This document shows, in pieces, positions 5,922-12,678 of a stretch of 16,552 bases of DNA. Source of the stretch: an uncultured Clostridia bacterium (GTDB lineage: Bacteria; Bacillota; Clostridia; Oscillospirales; Oscillospiraceae). The notes below the pieces were generated by a model, which was not told where the DNA came from, did not search any database, and worked only from the letters and a program-made list of their open reading frames with translations. The stretch lies in contig CANDEH010000051.1 of NCBI GenBank assembly GCA_947383645.1, positions 1 to 16,552 on the forward strand, written 5' to 3'. The stretch's first letter is position 1. Each line of letters opens with the position of its first letter. Position numbers and translations under genes: made by a program.

Positions 5922-6839
5922 ATGGGCGTATTGTACTTCTTTGAGTCCATCCGCACCCCGGTGCTGGACCGGATTATGAGCCTGATTACCCACCTGGGGG
6001 AGGAGGCCGTCTTTCTGGTGGCGGCGCTGCTGATTTTCTGGTGCGTGGATAAGAACCGGGGCTACTACCTGATGGCGGTGGGGTTCGTGGGCACCATCCT
6101 CAACCAGTTTTTGAAGCTGGTGTTCCGCATCCCCCGGCCCTGGGTGCAGGACCCGGATTTCACCATCGTGGAGTCCGCCCGGGGGGCGGCCACGGGCTAC
6201 AGCTTTCCCAGCGGCCACACCCAGAACGTGGTGGGTACCTTCGCCGCCATCTCCCTCACCACCCGGCACAACTGGATCCGGGCGGCGGCCTGGCTTCCGG
6301 TGATTTTAGTGCCTGTCTCCCGGATGTACTTAGGGGTTCACACGCCCCTGGACGTGGGGGTGTCCTTTGTGCTGGCCCTGGTGCTGGTGTTTCTGCTCCG
6401 CCCCCTCTTTGCCGACGCGGAGCGGAATCCGGGGCGGCTGTACGTAATTTTGCTGGTCATGGCGGCGGTGGCCGGAGCCTATGTCATCTTTGTGGAGTTC
6501 TTCCCCTTCCCGGCGGACATTGACCCGGAGAACTACCGGGAGGGCGTGAAGAACGCCTACTCCCTCCTGGGAGCGGTGTTGGGGGTCAATGTGGCCCACT
6601 TTATTGACGACCGCTTTCTCCGCTTCGACACGGCGGCCCCTCTGGGCGGTCAGGCGCTGAAGCTGATTCTGGGCTTTGTTCTGGTGCTGGGGGTGAAGGA
6701 GGGGCTGAAGCCCCTGCTGGCCGCCCTGTTCAGCGGGCACCTGGCGGCCAATGGGGTGCGGTACTTCGCGGTGGTGCTGGTGGCCGGATCCCTGTGGCCG
6801 GCCTGCTTCCCCCTGTTCTCCCGGGGCCGGCGGCGGTAG
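5922..6839 (+). CDS. PAP2-family membrane phosphatase
   Basis: This encodes 305 residues from the ATG at 5922, with AGGGAGG at 5911-5917. The in-frame ATG at 5880 lacks an SD. All three phosphatase motifs of the PAP2 superfamily are present: K65-x6-R72-P (KLVFRIPRP, 65-73), PSGH (96-99), and SR-x5-H140-x3-D144 (SRMYLGVHTPLD). The rest is a string of hydrophobic helices (about 28-42, 50-66, 122-138, 146-162, 172-190, 240-258, 275-297), consistent with a polytopic membrane protein. Family members remove phosphate from lipid substrates such as phosphatidate, phosphatidylglycerophosphate or undecaprenyl pyrophosphate. The extended C-terminal membrane half resembles larger clostridial PAP2 proteins rather than short BacA-replacing enzymes, so the substrate remains open. 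It is monocistronic by promoter placement. Confidence 0.9.
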   Translation: MGVLYFFESIRTPVLDRIMSLITHLGEEAVFLVAALLIFWCVDKNRGYYLMAVGFVGTILNQFLKLVFRIPRPWVQDPDFTIVESARGAATGYSFPSGHTQNVVGTFAAISLTTRHNWIRAAAWLPVILVPVSRMYLGVHTPLDVGVSFVLALVLVFLLRPLFADAERNPGRLYVILLVMAAVAGAYVIFVEFFPFPADIDPENYREGVKNAYSLLGAVLGVNVAHFIDDRFLRFDTAAPLGGQALKLILGFVLVLGVKEGLKPLLAALFSGHLAANGVRYFAVVLVAGSLWPACFPLFSRGRRR

Positions 6840-6886
6840 GATGTTAAAGGGGACGTTTGGGCTGTCGGATCCGGTCAAAAAAGGTG

Positions 6887-6915
6887 TTGACGGGGGAGAC
6901 GGCAGTTGCTATACT
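6887..6915 (+). promoter_or_regulatory. Near-consensus promoter of the small membrane protein gene
   Basis: TTGACG (6887-6892) and TATACT (6910-6915) have a 17-nt spacer, with TGC before the -10. This is one of the strongest promoters in the window. The predicted start is near 6922. Confidence 0.88.
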
Positions 6916-6924
6916 ATGGAAGGA

Positions 6925-6941
6925 CGCCTCCGGCGGAGGCG
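6925..6941 (+). repeat. 5'-end stem-loop of the small membrane protein mRNA
   Basis: The 17-nt palindrome CGCCTCCGGCGGAGGCG lies only a few nucleotides after the predicted transcription start. It would form a stem of about 6 bp at the very 5' end of the mRNA. Such hairpins often protect mRNA from 5'-end decay. An operator is the alternative. Confidence 0.5.
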
Positions 6942-6976
6942 CCGAAAACATTTGAGATGAGAGTAGGAGAGCAGAT

Positions 6977-7246
6977 ATGGATAAGAAGATGACAGGGATT
7001 GTTGCGTATATCACCTGGTTCGGCCTGATTATTGCGCTGGTGGCCGGTGACAAGGAGGGCGCGAAGTTCCACATTAACCAGTCGCTGGCCATCTGGCTGG
7101 TGGGCACTGTGGGCGGCTTTATTCCCATCGTGAACATTTTCGTGGCCATCCTGTGCCTGGTCTGCTGGGTGATGGGTCTGATCTACGCCATCCAGGAGGT
7201 GGAGAAGGAAGTTCCCCTGATCGGCAAGATCAAGCTGCTGAAGTAA
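6977..7246 (+). CDS. Small membrane protein, DUF4870-like
   Basis: This encodes 89 residues from the ATG at 6977, with GTAGGAGAG about 8 nt upstream. The pattern is that of small Tic20/DUF4870-type membrane proteins. There is a first helix (GIVAYITWFGLIIALV, about 7-22), a polar turn with AGDKEGAKFHINQSL, which is characteristic of the family, then two further helices (about 37-56 and 57-78) and a short charged tail (EVEKEVPLIGKIKLLK). The function is unknown. The strong promoter, 5' hairpin and two downstream terminator hairpins indicate an abundant single-gene transcript. It is convergent with rpmB. Confidence 0.85.
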   Translation: MDKKMTGIVAYITWFGLIIALVAGDKEGAKFHINQSLAIWLVGTVGGFIPIVNIFVAILCLVCWVMGLIYAIQEVEKEVPLIGKIKLLK

Positions 7247-7285
7247 GCGGAGCGTTTCCTGAGAAAAAGAAAAACAGAGAACAGA

Positions 7286-7312
7286 GGGCGCATCGCCGCA
7301 GGCGGTGCGCCC
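7286..7312. terminator. Hairpin in the convergent intergenic region
   Basis: GGGCGCATCGCC (7286-7297) pairs with GGCGGTGCGCCC (7301-7312) with one wobble and a 3-nt loop. There is no T-run on the plus side. On the minus strand a T-rich tract (complement of 7262-7273) follows about 12 nt later, so it could back up termination of leftward transcription. Confidence 0.45.
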
Positions 7313-7404
7313 CCATCTGTCAAAGAAACCGGCAGAGCGGGGGGGCGGCAAGTGCAGAAACAGCCTGCCGATCTCGCTCGGCCGACTGTTTTCAAAGTCA
7401 ATGG

Positions 7405-7440
7405 AAAGGGACGGTCCTCCACCGGAAGACCGTCCCTTTT
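7405..7440. terminator. Bidirectional terminator between the small membrane protein gene and rpmB
   Basis: AAAGGGACGGTC (7405-7416) pairs perfectly with GACCGTCCCTTT (7428-7439), with an inner TCC/GGA extension. The plus strand ends in a T-run and the A-rich left flank gives a T-run on minus. It sits between convergent genes and is 11 nt from the rpmB stop. Confidence 0.9.
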
Positions 7441-7450
7441 GATTTCATTC

Positions 7451-7639
7451 TCAGACCGCACGGGTCACTTTACCGGAGCGCAGGCACCGGGTACAGACGT
7501 ACACATGGCGGGGGGTACCGTCGACGATTGCCTTCACGCGCTTGACGTTGGGCTTCCAGGTCCGGTTAGACCGCCGGTGGGAGTGGGAAACCTGAATGCC
7601 AAAGGTAACGCCTTTGTCGCAGAACTGACACTTAGCCAT
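7451..7639 (-). CDS. rpmB: Ribosomal protein bL28, zinc-binding form
   Basis: This encodes 62 residues from the ATG at 7639, with a full AAGGAGGTG SD (complement of 7646-7654) 6 nt upstream. The in-frame ATG at 7675 is rejected because it lies beyond this SD. The product MAKCQFCDKG...SHSHRRSNRTWKPN...VYVCTRCLRSGKV is a standard L28 of the large subunit. Two CxxC pairs (C4/C7 and C49/C52) mark the zinc-containing form. Firmicutes often keep a Cys-free paralogue for zinc starvation, which is not seen here. It is monocistronic, as is usual for rpmB in clostridia, and ends at the shared terminator 7405-7440. Confidence 0.98.
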   Translation of the reverse strand: MAKCQFCDKGVTFGIQVSHSHRRSNRTWKPNVKRVKAIVDGTPRHVYVCTRCLRSGKVTRAV

Positions 7640-7691
7640 CCGTAGCACCTCCTTGCCGGACATACTTTCGTACACTTGATACGAGCCACAT

Positions 7692-7718
7692 CGATTATAA
7701 TAGCATGGATTTTGTCAA
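7692..7718 (-). promoter_or_regulatory. Possible rpmB promoter
   Basis: On the minus strand TTGACA (complement of 7713-7718) is perfect. TATAAT (complement of 7694-7699) is only 13 nt away, while TAATCG (complement of 7692-7697) gives 15 nt. The boxes are right, but the spacing is short, so the exact -10 is unclear. Confidence 0.4.
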
Positions 7719-7745
7719 ATTGCAAGCAGAATTTTCGGAAATTCT

Positions 7746-7786
7746 AAAAAAATTTCCAGTCGGCACAGGCAGATCCCGCCTGTGCC
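7746..7786 (-). terminator. Terminator-like hairpin after the AraC-family gene
   Basis: On the minus strand GGCACAGGC and GCCTGTGCC (7762-7770 with 7778-7786) form a perfect 9-bp stem with a 7-nt loop. A T-run (complement of 7746-7752) follows after about 9 nt. It begins 21 nt past the stop codon at 7807. Confidence 0.65.
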
Positions 7787-7806
7787 TGCTGCGGTTTGCC
7801 GGCAGT

Positions 7807-8652
7807 CTATTTTTTCGCCACCGGCAACCAGACCTGAAAGGCCGTCTCCTCCGACCCCGGCGGCTCCAGGTACACCTCCACGTCCGCCGCCCGGGCCCAC
7901 TCATACCCGGAGTCCGGCAGCCACTGGGAGACGATCCGCCTCTGGAGGGACTGCATGGCCTCCGGCAGGCGGCCCCGGCCCTGGAACACCGCCCAGGTGC
8001 AGGGGGGAATCTCCTCGGCGTACATCCCCGCCGGCGGTTCCTGGGCGCTGGCCACGGCGATATAGTAGTAGTTTTCCTCCTCCCGGTGACAGGTGCTCAC
8101 ACCCAGAATCCCCGCCGGGTCCCCTGAGGACAGCGCCAGCAGCTCCGGCAGCCGGGGACCGGCCTCCGCCCAGCACCGGGGGACGGCGGAAAAGTTCTCC
8201 TCCACATCCTTCGACAGGGGGACGCGCAGTCCCACCACACGGAAAGCCGGCCTGGTTACCATCTGATATTCCATCTCAGTATCTCCCTTCACAACTAAAT
8301 GGAACCGGATGCGGGGATAGGACTTCAGCACGGTCCCCTCCCGCTTTGCCGCGGAGGGAGGCAGGCCGTGGATACTCTGGAAGGCCCGGTTGAAGGCGGT
8401 GGGCGACTCGTAGCCATACCGCAGGGCCACGTCGATTACCCGCTCCCCCGAGCGCAGATCTGCGGCGGCCAGGGTCATCCGCCGCCGGCGGATGTACTCG
8501 GACAGGGGGACCCCCGCCAGATAGGAGAACATCCGCTGGAAGTGGTACCCCCCGCAGCAGGCGATGCGCCCCAGGGTCTCCGGGGGGACCTCCTCCGTCA
8601 AGTGCGCCTCCAGGTAGTCCAGCGCCTCGTTCCACTGACTCAGCCAGTCCAT
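7807..8652 (-). CDS. AraC-family regulator with GyrI-like effector domain
   Basis: This encodes 281 residues from the ATG at 8652, with AAAGGAGC about 10 nt upstream. The N-terminal AraC DNA-binding domain (about 1-105) has both helix-turn-helix units: LGRIACCGGYHFQRMFSYLAG (27-47) and VIDVALRYGYESPTAFNRAF (72-91), followed by HGLPPSAAK. The C-terminal half (about 126-281) matches the GyrI-like/BacR-type small-molecule binding fold, with EMEYQMVTRPAFRVVGLRV at its start. It also has PEAMQSLQRRIVSQWLPDSGYEW and DVEVYLEPP near the end. Proteins of this layout (Rob/SoxS-like with effector domain) usually control multidrug efflux or stress genes in response to cationic or lipophilic compounds. 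No target gene is adjacent. The promoter is at 8679-8707 and a terminator follows. Confidence 0.93.
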   Translation of the reverse strand: MDWLSQWNEALDYLEAHLTEEVPPETLGRIACCGGYHFQRMFSYLAGVPLSEYIRRRRMTLAAADLRSGERVIDVALRYGYESPTAFNRAFQSIHGLPPSAAKREGTVLKSYPRIRFHLVVKGDTEMEYQMVTRPAFRVVGLRVPLSKDVEENFSAVPRCWAEAGPRLPELLALSSGDPAGILGVSTCHREEENYYYIAVASAQEPPAGMYAEEIPPCTWAVFQGRGRLPEAMQSLQRRIVSQWLPDSGYEWARAADVEVYLEPPGSEETAFQVWLPVAKK

Positions 8653-8678
8653 ACGCTCCCAGCTCCTTTCCTGTCCCC

Positions 8679-8707
8679 AGTATACCGCCCCGTCCCCGCG
8701 CTGTCCT
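8679..8707 (-). promoter_or_regulatory. Promoter of the AraC-family gene
   Basis: On the minus strand, AGGACA (complement of 8702-8707) and TATACT (complement of 8679-8684) are 17 nt apart. The predicted leader is about 20 nt. The -10 is good and the -35 matches at four of six positions. Confidence 0.6.
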
Positions 8708-8757
8708 CGCAGAAGACGGGCAGATGGGGAGAGGTAAAAGGGGACGCAGCGCCGTCC

Positions 8758-8939
8758 CCCTCAGCCTGTCGGAAAACCGGCAGGTTTTTCGACAGACTGA
8801 GGCAAATTGCGGCCGGTGGCCGCAATTTGTCGCCTTCGGGCGGGTGATTTGACGCGAAAGGAACCCCTCTTGGGTTCCTTTCACACTATCCTCCTTACCG
8901 CTAACGATGCTCTGCCGTCTTTTTTGACAGTCTGAGGGA
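8758..8939. mobile_element. MITE-like palindromic repeat element, about 182 bp
   Basis: This element fills most of the 315-bp gap between gpsA and the AraC gene. Ends CCCTCAGCCTGTCGGAAAA (8758-8776) and TTTTTTGACAGTCTGAGGG (8921-8939) are inverted repeats. An internal copy of the right end lies at 8785-8802. Inside are three hairpins: 8759-8771 with 8790-8802 (12 of 13 pairs, extended by AAAACC/GGTTTT), 8803-8814 with 8818-8829 (perfect 12 bp) and 8856-8866 with 8872-8882 (perfect 11 bp). No protein is encoded. GCAGCGCCGTCC (8746-8757) and GCAGCGCCGCCC (8943-8954) flank it as a near-direct repeat. I recall translations of this repeat (such as ITRPKATNCGHRPQFAS) as common spurious proteins in Oscillospiraceae. 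Confidence 0.65.
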
Positions 8940-8967
8940 ACGGCAGCGCCGCCCTCTGCTCCTTGTG

Positions 8968-9969
8968 TCAGATCCAGCTCCGGTCCACCTCGTGTTTCCG
9001 GTCCCGGTTCATCAGCTCGTCCACCACCAGATGCACGGACTTGCCCTCATAGAGCACCTGGTAGGCGGCGGAGCAGATGGGCATCTCCACGCCGGCCTTT
9101 CTGGCCAGCTCGCAGGCGCTCTTGGCGGCGTAGTAGCCCTCCACTACCGCGCCTACCTGCTCCATGGCCTCCCGGGCAGAGCACCCCATCCCCACCAGAA
9201 TGCCCGCCCGGCGGTTCCGGGAGTGCATGGAGGTGCAGGTGACGATCAGATCCCCCATGCCGGAGAGGCCGGCGAAGGTGTCAGACCGCCCCCCCAGGGC
9301 CACGCCCAGGCGGGCCATCTCCGTCATGCCCCGGGTCATCATCAGCGCCTTGATGTTGTCCCCCAGGCCGATGCCGTCGGTGACGCCGCAGGAGAGGGCG
9401 ATGACATTTTTCAGCGCTCCGCCCAGCTCCACGCCCAAAATATCGGTATTGGTGTACACACGGAAGGTGCGGCACATGAACGCCTCCTGAACCAGCTCCG
9501 CTGTGGAGAGGTCGGCGCAGGCCGCCACTACGCCGGTGGGCTGGTGGCGCCCGACCTCCTCGGCGTGGGAGGGACCGGAGAGGGCGACTACTCTGCATCT
9601 CTTTCCCGTCTCATGGTCGATGATCTGCGTCATCCGCAGCCCGGTGTCCGGCTCGATGCCCTTGGTCACCGAAACCAGCACCGTGCCGTCCCGAAGGTAG
9701 GGCGCGGCCAGCCGGGCAGTCTCCCGGACGGCAAAGGAGGGGGTGGCAAACACCACGATCTCGCTCTCCGGCAGGGTTTCCAGTCCGCTGGTGTAGCGGA
9801 GCCCCTCCGGCAGGGCCACGCCCTTGAGCCGGGGGCTCTCCTTCCCCTGGCGCAGAGCCAGGGTCATCTCCTCCCGGTGGCTCCACAGCGTCACGTCGTG
9901 GCCGTTGCCCACCAGAACCATGGCCAGGGCGGTGCCCCAGGCCCCGCTGCCCAAGACGGTGATCTTCAT
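8968..9969 (-). CDS. gpsA: Glycerol-3-phosphate dehydrogenase [NAD(P)+]
   Basis: This encodes 333 residues from the ATG at 9969, with AAGGAGGG upstream. The enzyme reduces dihydroxyacetone phosphate to sn-glycerol-3-phosphate, the backbone for phospholipids, in the cytoplasm. The Rossmann nucleotide motif LGSGAWG is at residues 6-12. The signature GPSHAEE is at 131-137, the catalytic lysine K186 in LGGALKNVIAL, and GLSGMGDLIVTC at 233-244 with NRRAG at 251-255 matches the substrate-binding region. Length is typical. It is the last gene of the operon, starting 13 nt after plsY, so its product directly supplies the PlsY substrate. No T-run terminator is visible; the palindromic element that follows may serve. 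Confidence 0.98.
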   Translation of the reverse strand: MKITVLGSGAWGTALAMVLVGNGHDVTLWSHREEMTLALRQGKESPRLKGVALPEGLRYTSGLETLPESEIVVFATPSFAVRETARLAAPYLRDGTVLVSVTKGIEPDTGLRMTQIIDHETGKRCRVVALSGPSHAEEVGRHQPTGVVAACADLSTAELVQEAFMCRTFRVYTNTDILGVELGGALKNVIALSCGVTDGIGLGDNIKALMMTRGMTEMARLGVALGGRSDTFAGLSGMGDLIVTCTSMHSRNRRAGILVGMGCSAREAMEQVGAVVEGYYAAKSACELARKAGVEMPICSAAYQVLYEGKSVHLVVDELMNRDRKHEVDRSWI

Positions 9970-9982
9970 CTCTGCGCCCTCC

Positions 9983-10663
9983 TTACGTCTTTTTTTTCAG
10001 GTGGAACTTGTTCTCCGTCCCCGTGAGGAGGCGGTGGATGTTCCCCCGGTGCATGTACAGAATCAGCCCCCCGATTACCACCGACAGCGCCACAATGACC
10101 GGATCGGCGGCGGCAGTGCCGGGGTGGAAGAGGAAGGTGGCGATGGGGAAGGTGGCCCCCGCCCAGCAGGAGCCCAGGGATACGTATTTGGTCAGCACGG
10201 TGAGGACGATGAAGCCTCCCCACACCACCAGGGCCACCCGCCAGTCGATCATAATGGCAATGGTGCCCCCGGAGAGGATGCCCTTGCCCCCCTTGAACTG
10301 GAACATGCAGGGGAACATGTGGCCCAGGAGGCAGAACAGACCGCCCCAGTATTTTGCCAGGGCGATGACCACTGCGTCATCCACGGTCATATGGCGGAAC
10401 AGCGCCACGCTGACCAGGATGGCCACAACGGCCTTGAGCACATCGGTGAGGATCACCGCCAGCGTCAGCGGCCCGCCGAAGGTGCGGTAAAAGTTGGTAA
10501 GCCCTGCGTTGCCGCTGCCGTGGGTGCGCACGTCGTCCCGCAGAATGTATTTGGAGACGATCACCGCCCCGTTGAAACAGCCGCAGAAATAGGCGATTAC
10601 CGCCGCCAGCAGGGCGGGCAGCGCGAAAGCTGCCCCCAGGCTGGCCATCCATTCCATGTCCAT
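9983..10663 (-). CDS. plsY: Glycerol-3-phosphate acyltransferase PlsY
   Basis: This encodes 226 residues from the ATG at 10663, with GGAGG (in the complement of 10672-10677) inside the end of der. PlsY transfers an acyl group from acyl-phosphate to glycerol-3-phosphate, giving lysophosphatidate at the inner membrane. Conserved motifs are present: RTHGSGNAGLTNFYRTFG (46-63), GHMFPCMFQFKGGKG (114-128), and a third, HRGNIHRLLTGTENKF, near the C-terminus. At least five hydrophobic helices surround them. The protein is a little longer than the usual 200 or so residues, mainly at the N-terminus (the DMEWMASLG stretch). The gene lies 3 nt after der and 13 nt before gpsA, a coupled order known in Firmicutes. 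Confidence 0.97.
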   Translation of the reverse strand: MDMEWMASLGAAFALPALLAAVIAYFCGCFNGAVIVSKYILRDDVRTHGSGNAGLTNFYRTFGGPLTLAVILTDVLKAVVAILVSVALFRHMTVDDAVVIALAKYWGGLFCLLGHMFPCMFQFKGGKGILSGGTIAIMIDWRVALVVWGGFIVLTVLTKYVSLGSCWAGATFPIATFLFHPGTAAADPVIVALSVVIGGLILYMHRGNIHRLLTGTENKFHLKKKT

Positions 10664-10666
10664 GGT

Positions 10667-11992
10667 TCAGTCCTCCTTGTCGCCTTTTTGCCGGATGGTG
10701 ATCTTGATGGGCGTCCCCTCCAGCCCGAAGGTGCTGCGGAGCTGGTTCTCCAGGTAGCGCTGGTAGGAGAAGTGGAACAGCCGCGCGTCGTTGCAGAAGA
10801 AGATGAAGTGGGGGGGCTTCACCCCCGCCTGGGTCACGTAGTAGATTTTCAGACGCCGGCCCTTGTCCGTGGGGGGCTGGACCCGGGTCTGGGCGTCGGC
10901 CAGGACGCTGTTGAGCATCCCGGTGGTGATCCGGGTGGCGGCCTGGTCGTTGACGTAGTTGATGAGCTCGAAGAGCCGGGACACCCGCTGCCCCGTGAGG
11001 GCGGAGATGAAGAGGATGGGGGCGTAGGTCATATACCCCAGGTCCCGGCGGATGTCCTGGCGCATCTTGTCCATGGTCTTGCCGTCCTTCTCCACCAGGT
11101 CCCACTTGTTCACCACGATAATGCTGGCCTTCCCCGCCTCGTGGGCCATGCCGGCCACCTTGGTGTCCTGCTCGGTGACGCCCTCCTGGGCGTCGATGAG
11201 GATGAGGCACACGTCGGAGCGCCCGATGGCCATCTGGGCTCTAAGGACGCTGTAGCGCTCGATGGCCTCGTCCACCTTGGAGCGCTTGCGCATGCCGGCG
11301 GTGTCGATGAACACGTACTTGCCCTGCTCGTTCTCGAACCGGGAGTCGATGGCGTCCCGTGTGGTCCCGGCCACGTCGGAGACGATGACCCGCTCCTGGC
11401 CCAGAATCCGGTTGGTCAAAGACGACTTGCCCACGTTGGGCTTGCCGATGATGGCCACCTGGATGGCGTCATCCTCCGCGTCCTCGTCGGCGTCGGCGGG
11501 GGGGAAGTACTTCACGCACTCGTCCAGCAGGTCCCCGGTGCCGTGGCCGTGGACGGCGGAGACGGCGATGGGGTCGCCCATCCCCAGGTTGTAGAACTCG
11601 TAGATCTCCGGGCTCTGGCCCTGGTCCACCTTGTTCACCGCCAGCACCACCGGCTTCCCGCTGCGCAGCAGGAGATTTGCCACCTCCTGATCCGAGGCGG
11701 TGACGCCGGTCTTGATGTCGGTGAGGAAGACGATCACGTCGGCGTGGCGGATGGCAATCTCCGCCTGCTCCCGCATGAAGGAGAGAATCTCCCCGTCGGT
11801 CCGGGGCTCGATGCCCCCGGTGTCGATCAGGGTGAAGCGGCGGCCATTCCAGTCGCTCTCCCCGTAGATCCGGTCCCGGGTGACGCCGGGGGTGTCCTCT
11901 ACGATGGACAGCCGCTGGCCCACCAGCTTGTTAAACAGCAGGGACTTCCCCACATTGGGCCGCCCCACAATCGCGATAATCGGCTTTGGCAT
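10667..11992 (-). CDS. der: Ribosome biogenesis GTPase Der (EngA)
   Basis: This encodes 441 residues from the ATG at 11992, with TAGGAGCG upstream. Der is an essential tandem GTPase needed for maturation of the 50S subunit. First G domain: P-loop GRPNVGKS (10-17), DTGG (57-60), NKVD (120-123). Second G domain: GKPNVGKS (183-190), DTAG (230-233), NKWD (295-298). A C-terminal KH-like RNA-binding domain spans about 350-437, with YYVTQAGVKPPHFIFF typical of it. Between the G domains is the acidic linker PADADEDAEDDA. All catalytic motifs are intact. It sits between an unknown gene upstream (73-bp gap with a small palindrome) and plsY downstream (3-nt gap). Confidence 0.99.
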   Translation of the reverse strand: MPKPIIAIVGRPNVGKSLLFNKLVGQRLSIVEDTPGVTRDRIYGESDWNGRRFTLIDTGGIEPRTDGEILSFMREQAEIAIRHADVIVFLTDIKTGVTASDQEVANLLLRSGKPVVLAVNKVDQGQSPEIYEFYNLGMGDPIAVSAVHGHGTGDLLDECVKYFPPADADEDAEDDAIQVAIIGKPNVGKSSLTNRILGQERVIVSDVAGTTRDAIDSRFENEQGKYVFIDTAGMRKRSKVDEAIERYSVLRAQMAIGRSDVCLILIDAQEGVTEQDTKVAGMAHEAGKASIIVVNKWDLVEKDGKTMDKMRQDIRRDLGYMTYAPILFISALTGQRVSRLFELINYVNDQAATRITTGMLNSVLADAQTRVQPPTDKGRRLKIYYVTQAGVKPPHFIFFCNDARLFHFSYQRYLENQLRSTFGLEGTPIKITIRQKGDKED

Positions 11993-12018
11993 GTTGACGC
12001 TCCTAACATAAGGTATAC

Positions 12019-12044
12019 ATACTTTTTCTTGAAAGAAAAAGTAT
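12019..12044. repeat. Short A/T-rich palindrome between der and the upstream gene
   Basis: ATACTTTTTCTT (12019-12030) and AAGAAAAAGTAT (12033-12044) form a perfect 12-bp inverted repeat with only GA between. It is far more AT-rich than its surroundings. It could act as a partial terminator or an mRNA processing hairpin within the operon, or be a copy of a small dispersed repeat. Confidence 0.6.
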
Positions 12045-12065
12045 CAAAAAGAACTTTAATGAGGG

Positions 12066-12674
12066 TTATTCAATAATTCTATCTTCCCGATACTGCTCCG
12101 AACAGTCGAACTGCGCCATGAGGTCGATCAAAACTTTGATTTGCTCATCACTCATATTATGGCAGGAGAGCCTTACCATCTGCACAGCGTCGTCTTTGCC
12201 GTAGGGGAACACCCAGAAGTGGGTGTCGCTCCAGTATTCCGCTTGGCTCTGGCAGTCGAAGCGGCGGTCCTCTCCGCTCCACTTCCGCTCCTTCTCCCGC
12301 CAGCCGGGGAGGGTGCGGAGGGCGGCTAAGATTTTCTCCATGGGCAGGGCTTCCAGGGCCTTCATGGCGCCGCCGGTGCAGTATTTTTCATATACAGCGG
12401 CGCTGTCCAGCACCGCGCCGCGCTTTGCACGCCAGAAGGCCAGGTCCGTCTCCCGCACGGGCGGCAGGTCCCCGTGGAGCATCTGATAGGCCGTCTCCTC
12501 CAGGGAGTTGTGGCTCCAGTACTCATTGCAGATCAGCCGCAGGTCCTCCGCCTCCCAGTCCCGGTCGGTGAGGCGGTTCATCTCCGCCACGTCCTCCGGC
12601 TCCGGCGGGGCGTAGTCGCCGTCGGCGATCCTGTTAATCAGCACCATGACCGCTTGCAGGTTTTTCTCCTCCAT
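12066..12674 (-). CDS. Protein of unknown function (202 aa) in the der operon
   Basis: The ATG at 12674 lies 4 nt after the stop of the DUF512 gene, with a GGAG (from GAGGAGTAACGGG) at the end of that gene, so translation is probably coupled. The product is acidic and rich in Trp and Glu, with no signal peptide, membrane segment or known motif. Notable segments are WRAKRGAVLDSAAVYEKYC and YWSDTHFWVFPYGKDDAVQMVRLSCHN. I do not recognise the family. Its place between two housekeeping genes is unusual, because DUF512 and der are often directly adjacent in clostridia, which suggests a lineage-specific insertion. It is probably cytoplasmic. Confidence 0.85.
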   Translation of the reverse strand: MEEKNLQAVMVLINRIADGDYAPPEPEDVAEMNRLTDRDWEAEDLRLICNEYWSHNSLEETAYQMLHGDLPPVRETDLAFWRAKRGAVLDSAAVYEKYCTGGAMKALEALPMEKILAALRTLPGWREKERKWSGEDRRFDCQSQAEYWSDTHFWVFPYGKDDAVQMVRLSCHNMSDEQIKVLIDLMAQFDCSEQYREDRIIE

Positions 12675-12678
12675 CCCG

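Noticed and set aside
5043..6269. 408-codon minus-strand open frame
   Set aside because: It is antisense to the lipoprotein and PAP2 genes, lacks an SD and crosses two clear plus-strand genes and a promoter.
6925..6941. Palindrome considered as a terminator of the PAP2 gene
   Set aside because: It lies after the next promoter and lacks a T-run.
8756..8882. Successive hairpins considered as a CRISPR array
   Set aside because: The hairpins differ in sequence and there are no regular identical repeats with spacers; no cas genes nearby.
8276..8884. 202-codon minus-strand open frame upstream of the AraC gene
   Set aside because: It starts inside the palindromic repeat element and continues out of frame over the AraC gene; the N-terminal part is translated repeat.
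9824..12076. 750-codon plus-strand open frame
   Set aside because: It is antisense to gpsA, plsY and der, all with intact catalytic motifs; it is a GC-driven shadow frame.
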